A DNA stretch of 64,000 bases from Niebla homalea (lineage: Eukaryota; Ascomycota; Lecanoromycetes; Lecanorales; Ramalinaceae). Shown here one piece after another: positions 35,437 through 49,563 of the stretch (position 1 is its first letter; each line of letters opens with the position of its first letter). Location of the stretch: contig JAHGAU010000023.1 of the NCBI GenBank assembly GCA_019925105.1, positions 682,001-746,000 of the forward strand. The letters are read 5' to 3'. Below the pieces are notes generated by a model, which saw nothing but the letters and a program-made list of their open reading frames with translations, was not told where the DNA came from and ran no database searches. Both the position numbers and the translations under genes were made by a program.

Positions 35437-38400
35437 AAAAGTAATAATATATTATGTTTTACTTAATATTTTATAAGCGAATTATTATTATAAAGTGGAT
35501 TTTAAAAATAAAAAGTCTTATATTATCGATTTATATTTTCTTCAAGGATATTAAATTCCTTAAACCGGGCATTAAGATTATAAAGAGTCTATTTTTTTAA
35601 TTATAAAACTTTAATTACTTAAAAGTTTATAAAACTATATAATTTAAGCCGCTAATAATTAAAGTAAAAAAATAAGAATAACGCCGTACTCTAATAAAAG
35701 GATTTAAGTAAAGTTATTAATCGGTATAGTTATCGTTAATTATAGTTATTTATATTATAATATTTCCTTAATATATTAAGTTAAAGTTTTCGTAAAAATA
35801 AAATAACGTTAAAGAACTTTACGTTATATATTGAATAAATCTAACGGTTTAAAATGATCCAATTAATATAAAAATATAAGTTTATAGGGATCCCGTAATA
35901 AAATCGTAACCCAAAAATATTATTATTAAAAATAATTACAGAATTTATACCGTACGTATTTCCGTTATTAATATTCGTTTACTCTTCGGAATCCAAAGTA
36001 TTATACGTTAAAAATCTTATAAACATATTATCCCATACGTTATTAATAATAATAAAAACTTTAATATTATAATATATTTATAAGTCCGGTATTAAGTATT
36101 ATTATAACGTATTTTATAAGAAGTCTTTTCGGTTAGATCAGCATTAATTATATCTTTATCGTATTAATAATATAATTATTATATAGTAACGTTAGTCTTT
36201 TATAAGCTTATTTATTATTAAAAAGTACTTTTTTAAGGGGTTTTTCGGAGGAGTATTTAACTTAAAAAAGGCCGTTATTACCGTTATTATACCTATTACT
36301 TTACCTATATAAATAAACTTTAAATCTAAATAGACAGATAACAATTTTACTTAGATAAATATTAATTATATATAAAGGAATCCCGATTTTATTAAGACGG
36401 AAAACAACCTTCTTTATAAATATAAACGTATTAAAAACGCGGTAAATAAAAAGCTTTTTAGCCTTATTATATCCGTAAATAGTTAAAACGATTAAACCTT
36501 CCGAGGGCTTTCTTTTTTAATAAGGCCTATAATATAATAATAATAATAATATCCTAGAATAAAAGATTTACTTAAATCGTCCTTCCGCGGGTTATAAAGG
36601 ATAAAACGTTCTACTTTTTTTTAATATTAAAGGATTAAATTATTATTTTTAAGCTTTTTTATAAATAAAATATAAAATTTATATATATTATAATAACGTA
36701 AACGCTAAATATTAAACGGCAGATTTTAAATAATTAAATTGTATTAATAAGTTAATCGTAATTTATCTTACTTTTTGATTTGTAAATTTAAAAAGTTATT
36801 AAAGAATATAAATTACGTTATAAAATATATAAATAAATAATTACTTAATAGCTTTATTTAACTTAAATCGATTATAGGTTAACCTTAATTTTTATACGTT
36901 TATTTAAGATTATTATCTTTATTTTAACCTTATTATTATTACTATAAAATTAAGTTATTTCCTCTTTTAAAGTTAAAACCTTATTCTCTTTATACTTTAA
37001 AACGACCGTTTTCTTTTTAATTAAATTCTTTAATAAATTAAACTTAATATCTTTCTACTTAATAACTTTTTTTAATCGATAATTTTCTATAAAAAAAAAG
37101 TTAAACCCCGTTAATATATTAACCTTTTTTTAATCCTTATAAATATTAAGAGTATTAATATTATTAAGAATAAATATTAATAATAAGTTTAACTTTTATT
37201 TATATATAAATAAAGCTTTTATCCTTTTATATATAGTAAACTTATAATTAAGGGATTCCTTAATTATAAAGTATTATTCCTTTTTTTTAAAAAGTTTAAT
37301 TTAAATTTCTGGTTTTATTTTAATAAAGTATTTACGTAGTTTTTAACTTAAGTATAATAATACGTTATCTTTTATAATTAAGTAAAAACGGTTTATAAAT
37401 ACTTATTTAAGTCCTTTTTCTCCCCTTTAAGAAGGTTTATATTATAAATTAAAGTTTCTAATAAATATAAGTTTTTATTATAATTTAAATATTATTAATT
37501 AAAATAAATAAGTAACGTTTTAAAATCGGAAATATTCTATATTTATTATAAATATATTATAAATAAATTTAAATCGGGATTAATAATAAAAAAAGAATAA
37601 AGAAAGGAAGAAGTTAAACTTTATAAATATATCCGTACGTATTATATATTTATTTTAAGTTAATTATTAATTACGCTTTAATTATTATTTTATAATTAAA
37701 TTATTTTAACTTATAATAATAATTAACGTTTATATTTTATATATTTTAAATATTAATTATTAAATAAATATTTAATTCTTAAATTTATTATAATAAAATA
37801 TAAAAAAGCTTATAAAGTTTATTCCGTTATAATTATTATTAATCTTTAATTTAAATATAAAAACGTATAAAATAATATTGGATTAACCGAATTAATTATT
37901 ACTATATCCCGTTTTTATAATTAAATTTATATTTATTTTTAATATTAAGCTTTATTCCTATATAAAACTTTATAATAATATTAACTCTTATAAATAAAAG
38001 TTAACTTAAAAGTTTATATCTTTAAATTATATTATTTATATTATAAAAGCAGGGAATATTATATATATTAAGTTATAAAATATAAGTAAATAAAAAACGG
38101 TATAAGCTTAATAATAATATTTATTTTATTGAATTTTATTATTAATATACCTTCGTATACCTTAATGACTATTATTTTTTTCTATAAAATTCAATATATA
38201 TATAATATAAATATTATTATTATTAAAAGGTATTTAATTAATAATTAAACTTAAAAGAAATATTATTTACGTAAACCTATATTAAATAGTTATTTTAAGG
38301 TTATTTTACGATTAAAAGGCTTAAATTCTATATCTGAATATATATTTTTAATTTTAAGTTATACTTTCATTAAAGTATTAATAATATATATTATATCTTT

Positions 38401-39659
38401 AATTTATTATATATTCTTATTAAAAAGCTTATACTTCTTATTTATAATTATTTTTAAGAAAAACTTTTATATTATTAATATTCTTAATTAATTACGGTTA
38501 CTTTATTTTTCGTTTTTTATAATAGTTATTATATAAGAATTTAATAAATATAAAGGGGTATAAATAAAAGCTTAAAATATAAAGGGGGCTATTATCGATT
38601 ATAATACCGCCTTATTTTCAATTTTATATAAGCTTAAAGTAATAAACGCTTAATATTATTAAGCGTTAAAATTATTAATTAAATCCAGAAATAAAGGTAT
38701 AAACGTCTTAAGTATTAAAGGATTTATATTAAATTTATTTTATTAAGGGAGGGAGCTTTAAGGTATTTATCTTATTAATTTATAAATTATTAAAGGGCAT
38801 AAAAAAAAATCTTTTTATATATTATATTTTCTTTTTAAAGGCTTAATAATAGTTTATAAAATTATATTTTAAATAAAATTATAATAATATATAAAACCTC
38901 GGTAATATAACCTTTTATAACGGATTTCTCCGCTTTAAATAACGTAAATTATTCTATAAAAATAAATAATAATTTTTATTAAGCTATTATATTTAATTTT
39001 ACCGTTAAGTTTATTATAAGATTAACTTAATAAATTAATAATAAAAAAATAAAACTTTTATTTATTAAATTCCGTTAAATAAAAAAGGCTATAAAAATAT
39101 ATAAGAAACGGTAACGTTTATTATTCTTACTCTTTAAGGTAATAATTATTAATTACTCTTAAGCTTAAATATTAAGTATTTATAAGTTAATAAATTACTT
39201 TAAGATATATAAAGTATATTAAATTATATTTATAAATTATAATTTTTCTTAAAGGAAATATTTAAGGTAAAAGATAAGGAAATAAGTACGGACCTAAATT
39301 AAACTAAAAATAGGATTATAAAGTATACGGATTTTACTTAAAGTAATTAAATATAAATAAAATATAACTAAATTATAAATATATTAAAGTGCGATTTAAA
39401 ATATAATAATAGGTTAACTATAAATATTATTTAATAACTATTATTTATATTCCGTTTATTTATCTTTATAAAGTAATAAAAATATAATATAATTAATAAT
39501 ACTTATTAATATTTATAAAGATCGCTCTTATAATATTAATATTTATATTTAAATATCTTAAGTTATAATTTATATTATAAAATTTATATTTATATTTATA
39601 TATATTTTAACGCTTTTTATAATTATATTATAACAGTATATTAATTATAAAAACCGTTT
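35437..39659. other. RIP-saturated DNA, unassigned
   Basis: No intact frame, LTR pair or clear motif. It may include the 5' part of the copia-like element whose integrase motif appears at 39895, but nothing readable supports this. Confidence 0.55.
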
Positions 39660-39925
39660 AAACGTTATTATCTACCCTTAAAAAAAAGCGATTATATTTT
39701 TAATTAATAAAGTTAGGAACTATATAAGTAACGTATTTTACGTTATATAGTTTCGCTTTTTACGTTTATAGCCTTATATATATAATAATCGACCTTAAAA
39801 TATAAATAAAATAATTTTATTCCATTATACCACCTTACGGTAAGTATAAAATAAATAGACGCTTATAAAAAAGCCGCTATAACCGAATTTTTTTAGCGGA
39901 TAACGGAGGCGAATTTATTATATAT
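39660..39925 (+). pseudogene. Copia-like integrase core fragment
   Basis: The plus strand reads KKAAITEFFLADNGGEFIIYK around 39872-39925. The ADNGGEF block corresponds to the (R)SDNGGEF box with the second catalytic Asp of Ty1/copia integrases. The preceding 200 bp may be the rest of the core but are not readable with confidence. A Family A relic follows almost at once, so the fragment may be an insertion site. Confidence 0.4.
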
Positions 39926-39944
39926 AAATAAAATATAAAAGAAA

Positions 39945-40730
39945 ATTATAATTATAATAATATTTACGGTATCTCGGATATATATTCATATAATAAATAT
40001 AAGTATTAAGGAGCTAATATTTATATAATAATTAAACCGAACCTGGGAATAAAGCTACTAAAACTATAATATAATCTTCCCCTTTATGACGGTAAGCTTT
40101 TGTGAGTTATTTATATTAAAATTACCTTTATTAGATTTAAGTATAACTTTAAAGAATTATTAAGTATATAAATAATATTTTAAACGTACGTAATAATTAA
40201 GTATTAAATAATTAAAATGAAAAAATTCCTTAAGTTAATTAACGTTATTTTTATATAAAGCCAATCATATACCTTTTCCTTTTAAAGCTTATTATATAAA
40301 GTATATAGTTATATAATTAATACCATAAATAAAAGTAACTTTTAATCTTAATACCGTTATTATACTTATAGATATAATATAAATTTCCTTCCTTTTACGC
40401 TACTTATTAACTTAATTACTGTCCCGGGGCCCTTAAAGTAAAAATTAAACCTATAGGAGAAATTAATTTATTTAATTAATTAATTAAAGAATTAATATAA
40501 ACGTTATAATATTAATTTAATATATTATAAATAGGGCGATTAATGAATTTACGTACTTTTATCGTACGGTTTAAGGATTTATTAACGATAAGTTTATTTA
40601 TAGTATCTTTTTAATTATCCTTTTTATTTATATTATCTTTAATACTTAATAGACTTAATAATATTAATATTAAAGTTACTTCAGCCTATAAATTTAATCC
40701 CTATAGTTATTAAAGATTCTTACTTAGAAT
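39945..40730 (-). mobile_element. Second, heavily RIPed Family A relic
   Basis: Aligns with the Family A LTR from its CGTGGTGTC region to its end (AAGGAGCTAATATTTAT against AAGGAGCTAGTCCTCAT; GAACCTGGGAATAAAGC against GAGCCTGGGAGCAAGGC), then into the interior (CTTTATGACGGTAAGCTTTTG against CTCCACGACGGTGAGCTCCTG). A later block shares TTATCGTACGGTTTAAGG and TTTAACGATAAA-like sequence. Most differences are C-to-T or G-to-A. A second LTR was not found. Confidence 0.75.
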
Positions 40731-41439
40731 AAGTTATTTAAAAAACCTTATTATAATTAAAAAGCTTAAATTATAAATATACTTTATAAACTTAATTAAT
40801 AATCGTTAAAGAAGTTAAATAAGTATTTTATTATATTTTATTTTATTAATATCCGTTCTTATACATTACGGTATTATTAAAAATAAAAGAATAATTATTA
40901 ATAACGTTATATTTGGAATTTAGAATTATAAGATTAAATTAAAAAAGGGAAAAGATTTATTAAAAAAGATTAAAAATAAACTTTCTTATATCAGATTACG
41001 ATTAAAAGATATTTTTAAAAACCAAAAATATAAGTTTAATAAAATATTATACGATAAAATTAAGCGATTATTAAAATATTTAAGAATCGGAGTATATAAT
41101 AAAGTATTTAAAATATACTATTTAATAAATATCCAAACTTATCCTTATCGGTAATAAGATAAATTTAAATTATATTATTCTTATTAACGTTAAAAAAACG
41201 TTATACTTAAACCCGGGAGGACCCTTAAAGTCGGGCTAATATATATATTATATCGTTAATTTTAAGCTCGCGTTAAAATTAAATTATATCTTTATAATTA
41301 TTAAGTTAAGTAAATAAAAAAGACGTATAATTAATTATATCGGAAGTAATATAGAGATTTTATTATTTCTTACGTAATTTACGGAATAGGGTTATATTTT
41401 ATTATATATAGATTAAAGAGTTATAAGGCGTATTTAATA
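40731..41439. other. RIP-saturated DNA, unassigned
   Basis: No motif recognised. It may include the remaining interior of the Family A relic. Confidence 0.5.
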
Positions 41440-42135
41440 TTTACTTATAAAAAGTAATAATAAATAATAAATCTTCCTCTTATAGGTAACTTAAAGGGTT
41501 AAATAGTTCTTCCTCTTTTAAATAGTTTTTTAAAGAGTTAAATAGTATACCTTTTACCTACTTATAAGGCGTAATAATAAATAACGGGTCCCTTTATTAT
41601 AAGTAATTTAAAAAGTTAAATAGTTCTTCCTCTTTTAGGTAATTTGAAAAGTTAAATAATATATTTTTTACCTATTCGTAAGGCGTAATAATAAATAACG
41701 GGTACCCCTCTTATAGGTAATTTAAAAAATTAAATAATTCTTCCTCTTTTAGGTAGCTTAAAGAGTTAAATAATATATTTTTTACTTATTTATAAGGCGT
41801 AGTAATAAATAACGGGTCCCCTTTTTATAGGTAGTTTAAAGGGTTAAATAGTTCTTCTTCTTTTAAGTAATTTAAAGGGTTAAATAGTTCTTCCTTTTTT
41901 AAGTAGTTTAAAGAGTTAAATAGTATACCTTTTACCTACTTATAAAACGTAATAATAAATAACGGGTCCTTGTCTTATAAATAGCCTGAAAGGTTAAATA
42001 GTTCCCCCTTTTATAGGTAGCTTAAAGGGTTAAATAATATATTTTCTACCTACTTATAAGGCGTAATAATAAATGATAAGTCCCCTTCTTATAGATAGCC
42101 TGAAAAGTTAAGTAATATACCTTTTACCTATTTAT
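41440..42135. repeat. 114-bp satellite-like tandem array with a 36-bp submotif
   Basis: The anchor GGCGTAATAATAAAT recurs at 41568, 41682, 41796, 41946 (as AACGTAATAATAAAT) and 42060. Spacings are 114, 114, 150 and 114, and a weaker copy lies near 41451. Each unit contains two or three copies of a 36-bp submotif like TAGGTAGTTTAAAGGGTTAAATAG plus CTTCCTCTTT. The 150-bp unit has exactly one extra 36-bp submotif. Units differ mainly by C/T and G/A changes. Confidence 0.88.
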
Positions 42136-43965
42136 ATAATAGGATCTTTTTAATAAGCGATATTAATTCTTTTTTATTACGGTTAATCAGTAATACGGAT
42201 CCGACTATAAAACTAAAAAAAACATTATTAATATACCGATTTATATCTACTTTTAATAATTAATATTTAAGCTATATATAAAAGAGGGGATAATATTATT
42301 TATCATATAATTTATATATTTAAAAAGGTTTATATTAATTTAACGGGCAATTTAAACGGCGATATTTAATACATATTATATAATACGGTATAAATCTATT
42401 ATATTATACTCCAGGATAATTAACGGTATATTACCGAGAATTATAATTATTAACCGTTATAATTACTTTAATAATAATAAAATTAATCCGTTTATTACTT
42501 AATGAATTTTATAAGTAATTTAATTATACCCTTTAATTTATTAAGTTCTCCGTTCTTAATTTTTAAAAAATAGCTATATCGGAAAATAAAAATTACGGAA
42601 TAATTTATTCCGCTTAATAAATATTTATAAATAAGTAACTTAATTCCGTATTTAATCCTTCCTTTAATTATTTTTATATTATAGAAATAATACTTATTAA
42701 TATAAAGATATTCTTTTAAATATCCGCTTTTAATATTAGGTTCTGTTAATAATTAATTAATTCGCTTTTTAATTTTAAATATATTATATATTTTTTTCTT
42801 CTTAATTATTAAACTTAATAATTAAAGACCGTTAACTTAGCCTTTTACGTAATATACCTTATAGTAAAGTACATTCCTTAATGAGCTAAATATTTACGAT
42901 ATAAAAATTATTAATAATCTATAATAATTCGTTTTAACCAATATTACGGCATATTTCCAATAAAAGTTTTTCAATTTTCTTTAAGTTTTTTTTTAATTCT
43001 TTTATAAAAACCTTAATAAGACTTAATAAAGTTAATAAAAGCCTTTAGGCTTATATAAGAGGCTAAAAATAAGTATATTAATTTTGACTCTATGTTAATA
43101 ATGTTTTTTCTTTAACTGGAATTAAGATAGAATTATTTATTTCTTAATAACCTAAAAGGCCGTTATTACCCCACTTAATAAAAAAAAGGTTATAACGGCT
43201 TACCATAAAGGGAGTTATATTTTAATTAATCTTTTAAATAATTATTAATAGCTTATTTCTATAAGGTTATAGTAATTCGCCGGAAGCCTTGTAAAATATA
43301 TTAAGCGCTTTTAATAAATAATATAATCCGCTTAAAAACATTATATAAAGGTAACTTATAAATAATAAAAAAATTAAAATAAAGATATTATTATTTAAGT
43401 GTTCCTTTTAAAGTTTTAAGATTGTCTTTTAAAGTTAAGATCTTGGCTTTCTAAAGGTTTTTAATTATTAAGTTTATTATTTAAGTTAATATTATTTAAA
43501 TAATAAAAGTAATTCTTAGTATAAATACTTAAAAATAAACTATTTATATTTATTATTAAGACTACGTTATATAATTACGCTATATTTATTATACTTTTAA
43601 TAAGAAAAGATTTAATAACGGATTAATCTTTAATAACGGAAAGGTTTTTTAAATAAAATTAAAGAATGTTTTTTTATGCTTATATAAAAGGAGCCTAATA
43701 AAGTTAAAAGTCTTTAAAGAGATAAGGACGTAATATTATTTATTTAGATTAAACGTAATTAATTATATTTACTTTAAGATACGCAGAACGTTTTCTTTGG
43801 ATAATACGGTTACTTTAACGGAACTCTTTATAAATAAATTGTAATTCCTCGGAAATAAATTATAGTTATAAATACTTTAATAACTCTTTAAAGAATAATT
43901 ATAATTATAAATACTTTAAGATTCTTCTAAAATAAATTATAATACTTTAACGGAGCTTTTTATAA
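42136..43965. other. RIP-saturated DNA, unassigned
   Basis: No motif or repeat recognised. Just before Gypsy-2, at about 43830-43960, short phrases recur (AATTATAATTATAAATACTTTAA, ACGGA(A/G)CTxTTTATAAATAA). The same phrases reappear at about 51410-52000 on the other side of Gypsy-2, so they belong to one interrupted repeat region. Confidence 0.55.
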
Positions 43966-43970
43966 ATAAG
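43966..43970. repeat. Left target-site duplication of Gypsy-2 (ATAAG)
   Basis: ATAAG before TGTTATGG, repeated at 51402-51406. Confidence 0.9.
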
Positions 43971-44181
43971 TGTTATGGTAGGAAACAACATAGGGGTTAG
44001 TGCTTACCTCGTGACCCTAGCGTAGCTGGGCCACAGGAATACTTAATACCTGTCCTTCCCACTTTTCCTTTTACTTCTTTAGCAATTAATTTACTTATTA
44101 AATATATTATTTATTAAAGCTATATATATATTTTATATTATTATATTACCCTTAAGCTTTAAATATACGTTTAACTTAATA
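43971..44181 (+). repeat. Gypsy-2 5' LTR (211 bp)
   Basis: Starts TGTTATGGTAGGAAACAAC. The outer 100 bases are spared (GCTTACCTCGTGACCC, AGCTGGGCCACAGG), while the inner half is converted (TATATATATATTTTATATT against TATACATACATTTCACATT in the 3' LTR). Confidence 0.92.
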
Positions 44182-46479
44182 TTCTAATTATTATTAACCT
44201 TTTTAAAGGGTAATAATCCGAAATATTAAATTACGCGTATAATTAAAAAGGGAGAAAACTATATACTTCCCGTACTTAGGCCGTATTTATTAATATAATA
44301 AATCTTAATACTTTACGTTAAAGAACTTAACCCGAAAAGGAAAGCACCGTATTTTTTATCTTTCGGATTTAAGAAATCTCTTTTAAGTCCTTATCTGAAT
44401 CGGAGTCTATAACCTTTAACGGTAAAGGTTAATACTAAAAATCCCGATCCGAGTCTATTACGTTTCCTCTTTATAAGTAAAAACGGGTATAATTTAAATT
44501 TATACCAGACTTTCCTTAAAAGTAAAAACGTTAAAAGTAATAATCTGAATCCGTTACGTTTATTCCTCCGGAATAAAACCTCCCTCCTTTAGAATAAATA
44601 TCCTTTATAAATATATATTATAATAAGGAAGAATAAAACCTTTATATTACCGTTATATAAAAGGAAGAAAAGTTAAACGAAATAGTTTATTAAGCTAAAC
44701 TTTATAAAGTAAAACTTTATAAATAACTTATTTATCTGGACGAACGAATATTAAAAACTTATTTTATAAACTCTTAAAATATACGTAAATCGTTATTAAA
44801 CCGTATAATACGGGCTGAAATACTTCATCCAATCGTTATTAATTATAGGTCCGTATTACCGGATACTTATAAGTAAACCGTAGGTAAAGCTTAAATTAAG
44901 AGTCCAAAGAAAAAATCCTATAATTATATTAAGGTCCTTATATTCCTTAAGTATAAAAGTAAAAGTATTAAGGAGCTTTAAGAATAAGTTAAAGACGCCT
45001 TTATGGCTTTCTCCTTAAATTCCGATTATAATACGGACTATATTTATATTATATAAACTTCGTTTTCCTTAAGAAGTAAAATTAAAGGCTTATAAACGTA
45101 TTATAAGCGTAAGCTTAAACCCGATTTTACGTTAACTTAAAAGGGATTTATTAAATTCCTGGGTTCCTTAATATTAAATTTTATTAATAAAAAGATAGAA
45201 ATTTAACTTTAATATATAAATTTAAAATAAAATAAAGGGCAATTAATTTATAACTTTAATATATAGATAATATCTTTAAAGAATTAACTTTTAAAATATA
45301 TAAAAAAATAGTGAATTATTTATTTATTTTATAAACTTAAAGAATAATTACATTATATAATAATATAAATATTAAATAAGGTTCCCTTTATATATAATAA
45401 AATTATTACGTATATAAGTTCTTTTAAATCCAACGATATAACCGTTTATTCTTTATAAAGGAAAAATAAAGAAAAAACTATTAAGAATAAGTTTTTAAGG
45501 AAAAAATTTAAACCCTCTATAAGTCGGCCGCCGAATTAAGGCTTTTCATAGGGTTAATAAACGGACCTTTCCGATATAATATATTATTATTATTAAGTAA
45601 AAGGCATAAAAAACCAAACTATCCGTTACTTAAGAAAAAACGGAAAACTATTAAATCCGCTTTATATATAAAGAAAGAGAATAATTTAAGAAACGTTAAC
45701 CTTATAATAAAAGCTCCGTCGGAACGTAAAAGTTATAATTATTAATCTCGGAAAAGGTCATTATTAATAAAAGTTAAATATTCCTTAATAATATTAAGAA
45801 AGGAAGTATAAAAATCCATCTTAATACGGAAATAAAGATTAATATAATTAATTAAAACTTTATAATAAAGAAGGATTTATTTCGTATTTAAAACGCGGCC
45901 TTACCGAAGCTTACTTAAATAAATAATAATAATATATTTTATTACGGCGCTTACTTATTAAAGCTTTATATATACGATAGTTAAAAGTAACCGGGAATAA
46001 TAAAAATTATTATATACACAATAAATAAATAGGGCCCGCCGATAACCTTGGGGATACCAGATTTAACCAGTTTAGGAATTAAATTAAATTTTAAGAAAAA
46101 AAAATAATACTTTAAGGTTAATAAATAAACTTTCTAAATTAATAAGTTATATATATTTATAATAGTGTTAAAAAAGGAGTTAATAATATATATTTTAATA
46201 ATTATAAACCCGTTACCTAAAAGTTAAGTTAACTTAAGAGCGGTCGAAAGTTATATAAACCGTAACTTAACCGTAAAAAGATTATTTTTATTAACCGAGC
46301 TATCCAAATATATAAACGTTTTTTTAATAAAAAAAGCCGGTAAACTCCCCGTATATATAAAGTATAATTACGTAATTAAAATTACCGTTGAACCGCCGTA
46401 TGGACCCTTATATAACCTATTTAATACGGAGTTAACGGCTTTTTAAATTTACTTAAATAAAGTATTAACGAAAAAATAA

Positions 46480-47600
46480 ATACGGTATTTTATTAATCTT
46501 ATGGGTTTATTAATCCTTTTTATATTTAAGAAGGACGGAGGTTTACGTTTTACGTAAACTACCAGGGGCTAAATAAGATAATAATTAAGAATCGTTATTT
46601 TTTACCCTTAATTAATAAAACTTTAAATCGATTCTACGGAGTAAAAAGGTTTATAAAGCTTAATCTTAAGGATATTTATTATTATATACGGATTAAAACG
46701 GATAATAAATAAAAAACTACGTTTTAAATACGTTACGGTTACTTTAAGTATATAGTTATACCGTTTAAGTTAATAAACGTATTAATAACTTTTTAGGCTT
46801 ATATTAATAAGTTATTAACCGGTATTATTAATAAATTTTACGTTATATATTTAAATAATATTTTAATCTTTTTACGTACTAAAAATAAGCATTTAACGTA
46901 TATAAAACGGGTTTTAAAATGGCTTTAAAAATTTAAACTCTTTATAAGTCTTAAGAAGTATGAGTTTTTTATTATTAAAGTAAAATTTTTAAGATTTATA
47001 ATATCGATTATAAACGTAACGATAAATAAAAGTAGGGTAAATATAATTATATTATAGTTTAAGTTTAAGTCCTTTTATAATATATAGGTTTTCCTTAATT
47101 TTATTAACTTTTTTAGGCGTTTTATTTATTATTACTCTATAAAAACGGTTCCTTTAACGGAGCTATTAAAAGGGAATATAAAGGATATAAAGTATAGTTT
47201 ATTTACGTAATTTTTAATAGTAAAACGGACATTTAAAGAGCTACGTAAGGCGTTCCTTAATATCCCGATTTTACGTTATTTTAATCCGAGCCTTTAAATT
47301 AAAGTTAAAATAAATATATTTAACTTTAACGTTATAAGTATCCTATTTTAATTATATTAAAATAGATAATAATAATTTATCGCTTTTTAATCTTATAAAA
47401 TAATAAACGCGGAACGTAATTATAAAACCTATAATTAGGAATTATTAATAATTATTATAACTTTTAAGTAATAACGTTATTATTTCGAGGGTAATTTCTA
47501 TACGATTAAGGTATTAATTAATTATAATAACTTAAGAGGTTTTATAAAGGTTATTACTTTAAATAACAGATAAATATAATAAGCAATAAAGTTAATTTTA
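46480..47600 (+). pseudogene. Gypsy-2 reverse transcriptase and RNase H remnant
   Basis: The plus strand reads LRFYVNYQGLNKIIIKN (from [23 protein letters not shown]), LNLKDIYYYIRIK (from LDLRDAYHRIRI) and IRYGYFKYIVIPFKL. The catalytic box is YLNNILIF at 46848-46871, both Asp of YLDD changed to Asn. Then come KYEFFIIKVKFLRFII and VFLNFINFFRRFIYYYS. The RNase H part near 47.4 kb reads INAERNYKTYN-ELL (from NAEKNYPTYDKELLAI). Stops from CAA, CGA and TGG codons are frequent. Clearly gypsy, clearly dead. Confidence 0.87.
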
Positions 47601-48519
47601 TTTAACTTTATTATTAAGTACTGATTAAGTATTTTTAACCTAGCGGATACGTTTAATTAATAACTTAATTACGTATTTATTAATATATTAATGTTAAAGT
47701 TATTACTTACGTTGTAGGAGAAGTTAACAATTATAAAGGGTTTAATTAATTTTATATTTTAAAAGATCTTAAAAATTTACGGATAAACCTTAATTAATTA
47801 AAATAAGATAATATAAAAACGTAAGAATAATATATATAAACCATTAATAATTATTCCTTTTTCGGAGGAAACAATTTAGAATTTAATAATTAACGTTATT
47901 CGGGAAACGTACTTAAAATCGGTATATTATATAAAACGTAAGGACCCTTAAACTTTAAAAAAGGGTAATATTATAAATATATAGGTTATACGTATTTATA
48001 ACGTAATTAAAGAATAGCTTAATTTTATTATTAAGACTATTAATTATAAATAATTCGTTCTATATACCGTTATTTAAGTTATAATAACGTATAAAACGGT
48101 ATATAATCTTAAAATTAAATTTATAATAGAATTTATTAAAGCGCTTTAAATTAAAGATACCTTTATTTTAAACTATAAAAGCGTTAAGCCTATAAATAAA
48201 GTACTTAAAAAAACCGGTAAGTAAATATTCAACTTAATTGGTCTTTTAAGATATAATAAGCGCTTATATATCCCTATTAAAAAGGCCGTATAAGAAGAGT
48301 TATTAAAACGATATTATAATAATCCCGCTTTAAGATACTTTAAAAGTAACCGTATTAAGAAAGTCCTTAATAAATCTTATATTTAAAAAAATATAAATAT
48401 AAATATTAAATTATATATTAATTTATATAATATTTATTAAAAAGTTAAAGCTTTTAAATATAAGTCCTATAGTAAGCTAAATAATTTATTAATATTATTA
48501 TATCCTTTTTAAGAAATTA

Positions 48520-49010
48520 TTATAAATTTTATTATAAATTTATTATTTAATAAATAATAAAATTACGTATATAATATAATTTTAATTATAATCGATTATT
48601 TAATTAAAAAATTAAAATCACTTTTCGTAATTAAGAAGATTATTATTCCCGAATTAATTAAACTTCTTTTTTAATATATATTCTAGGAGTATAGGGCTCT
48701 TAAGGATATCGTAACCGATTAAGGTTTACTTTTTACGAATTCTTATTAATTTAAGGTATATAACGTAATATATACGCTCCGTAAATTAAATATTTTTTCT
48801 ATCCTTAAACGGATAGTTAAACGGAATAGCAGAATTAAATTCTTAAATATTACCTTAAAACGTATTATTATAAGAATTAAAACGATTAAGCTTTAATATT
48901 AAAGATTATAGACTTTATTTATTTTATAAATAGTAATATTATAATTAATAAGCCTTTATTGGAAGCCTTAATAAAGTATTTTTTAACGTTTTAAGAGTAA
49001 GTTAACGACG
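48520..49010 (+). pseudogene. Gypsy-2 integrase core remnant
   Basis: The plus strand reads NYVYNIILIIIDYLIKKLK, then VIKKIIIPELIKLLF. The block DIVTD-GLLFTNSY at 48705-48746 matches the GxPxDIVTDRGSLFTSxFW box with the second catalytic Asp. A following ...FSILKRIVKRNSRIK block corresponds to the STAFHPQTDGQTERQNQILE segment; here the catalytic Glu codon is changed or unreadable. Confidence 0.8.
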
Positions 49011-49394
49011 AATTAAATAGGATAAAAGTCCTAACTATAATTAAAAAGTTAAAGAGTTATTAACGGTTTAAGATAATATAATAAAGTATTAATAACGTAT
49101 TAAGGAAGCGGAAATAAAGTCTTATAATTATAAATATAAGGCTTAAAAGTATAAAATTAAAGATATAATTATATTATTTATAAAAAATATTAAGTAAAAG
49201 TAATTAAATAAAAAACTTTTATATAAATTTATTGGCCCGTTTACGGTTCTTAAATTAATCGGATATTAAGCGTACCGCTTAACTTTATTACTTACTTATA
49301 GGATATATAATATATTTTACGTATCCTTACTTAAACCATATAGGAACCGGTTTAGGGCCGAAGATAATTATTTATTACCGGATTTTATCGATAA

Positions 49395-49563
49395 TTAATC
49401 AGAATAAAAGATTAAAAGATTAGTTAATTATAATAAGATTAATAAGGAATTATATTATAAAATTAAATAAAAAAGGTTTCTAGTTATTTATAATAAGTAA
49501 ATTTTAATAGAGAATTTAGAATATATAAAGGAGCTATGAAATATATTTAATAAAAAGTATAAA
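49395..49563 (+). pseudogene. Gypsy-2 chromodomain remnant
   Basis: After a VSLLKPYRNRF stretch (from HVSLLEPYHRR) the plus strand reads KIKRLVNYNKINKELYYKIK, stop, KRFLVIYNK, stop, ILIENLEYIKELWNIF. This fits a C-terminal chromodomain (EVExIVDxRxxxxxLxYLVKWKGYPxxxxTWEPxxNLxNAxELVxxF), with W and E lost by G-to-A. Chromodomains of this kind direct integration towards H3K9-methylated chromatin, consistent with the surroundings. Confidence 0.72.

Noticed and set aside
41440..42135. A CRISPR-like array of spaced repeats
   Set aside because: The 'spacers' are themselves repeats of the same 36-bp sub-unit and the organism is a fungus; it is a tandem satellite.
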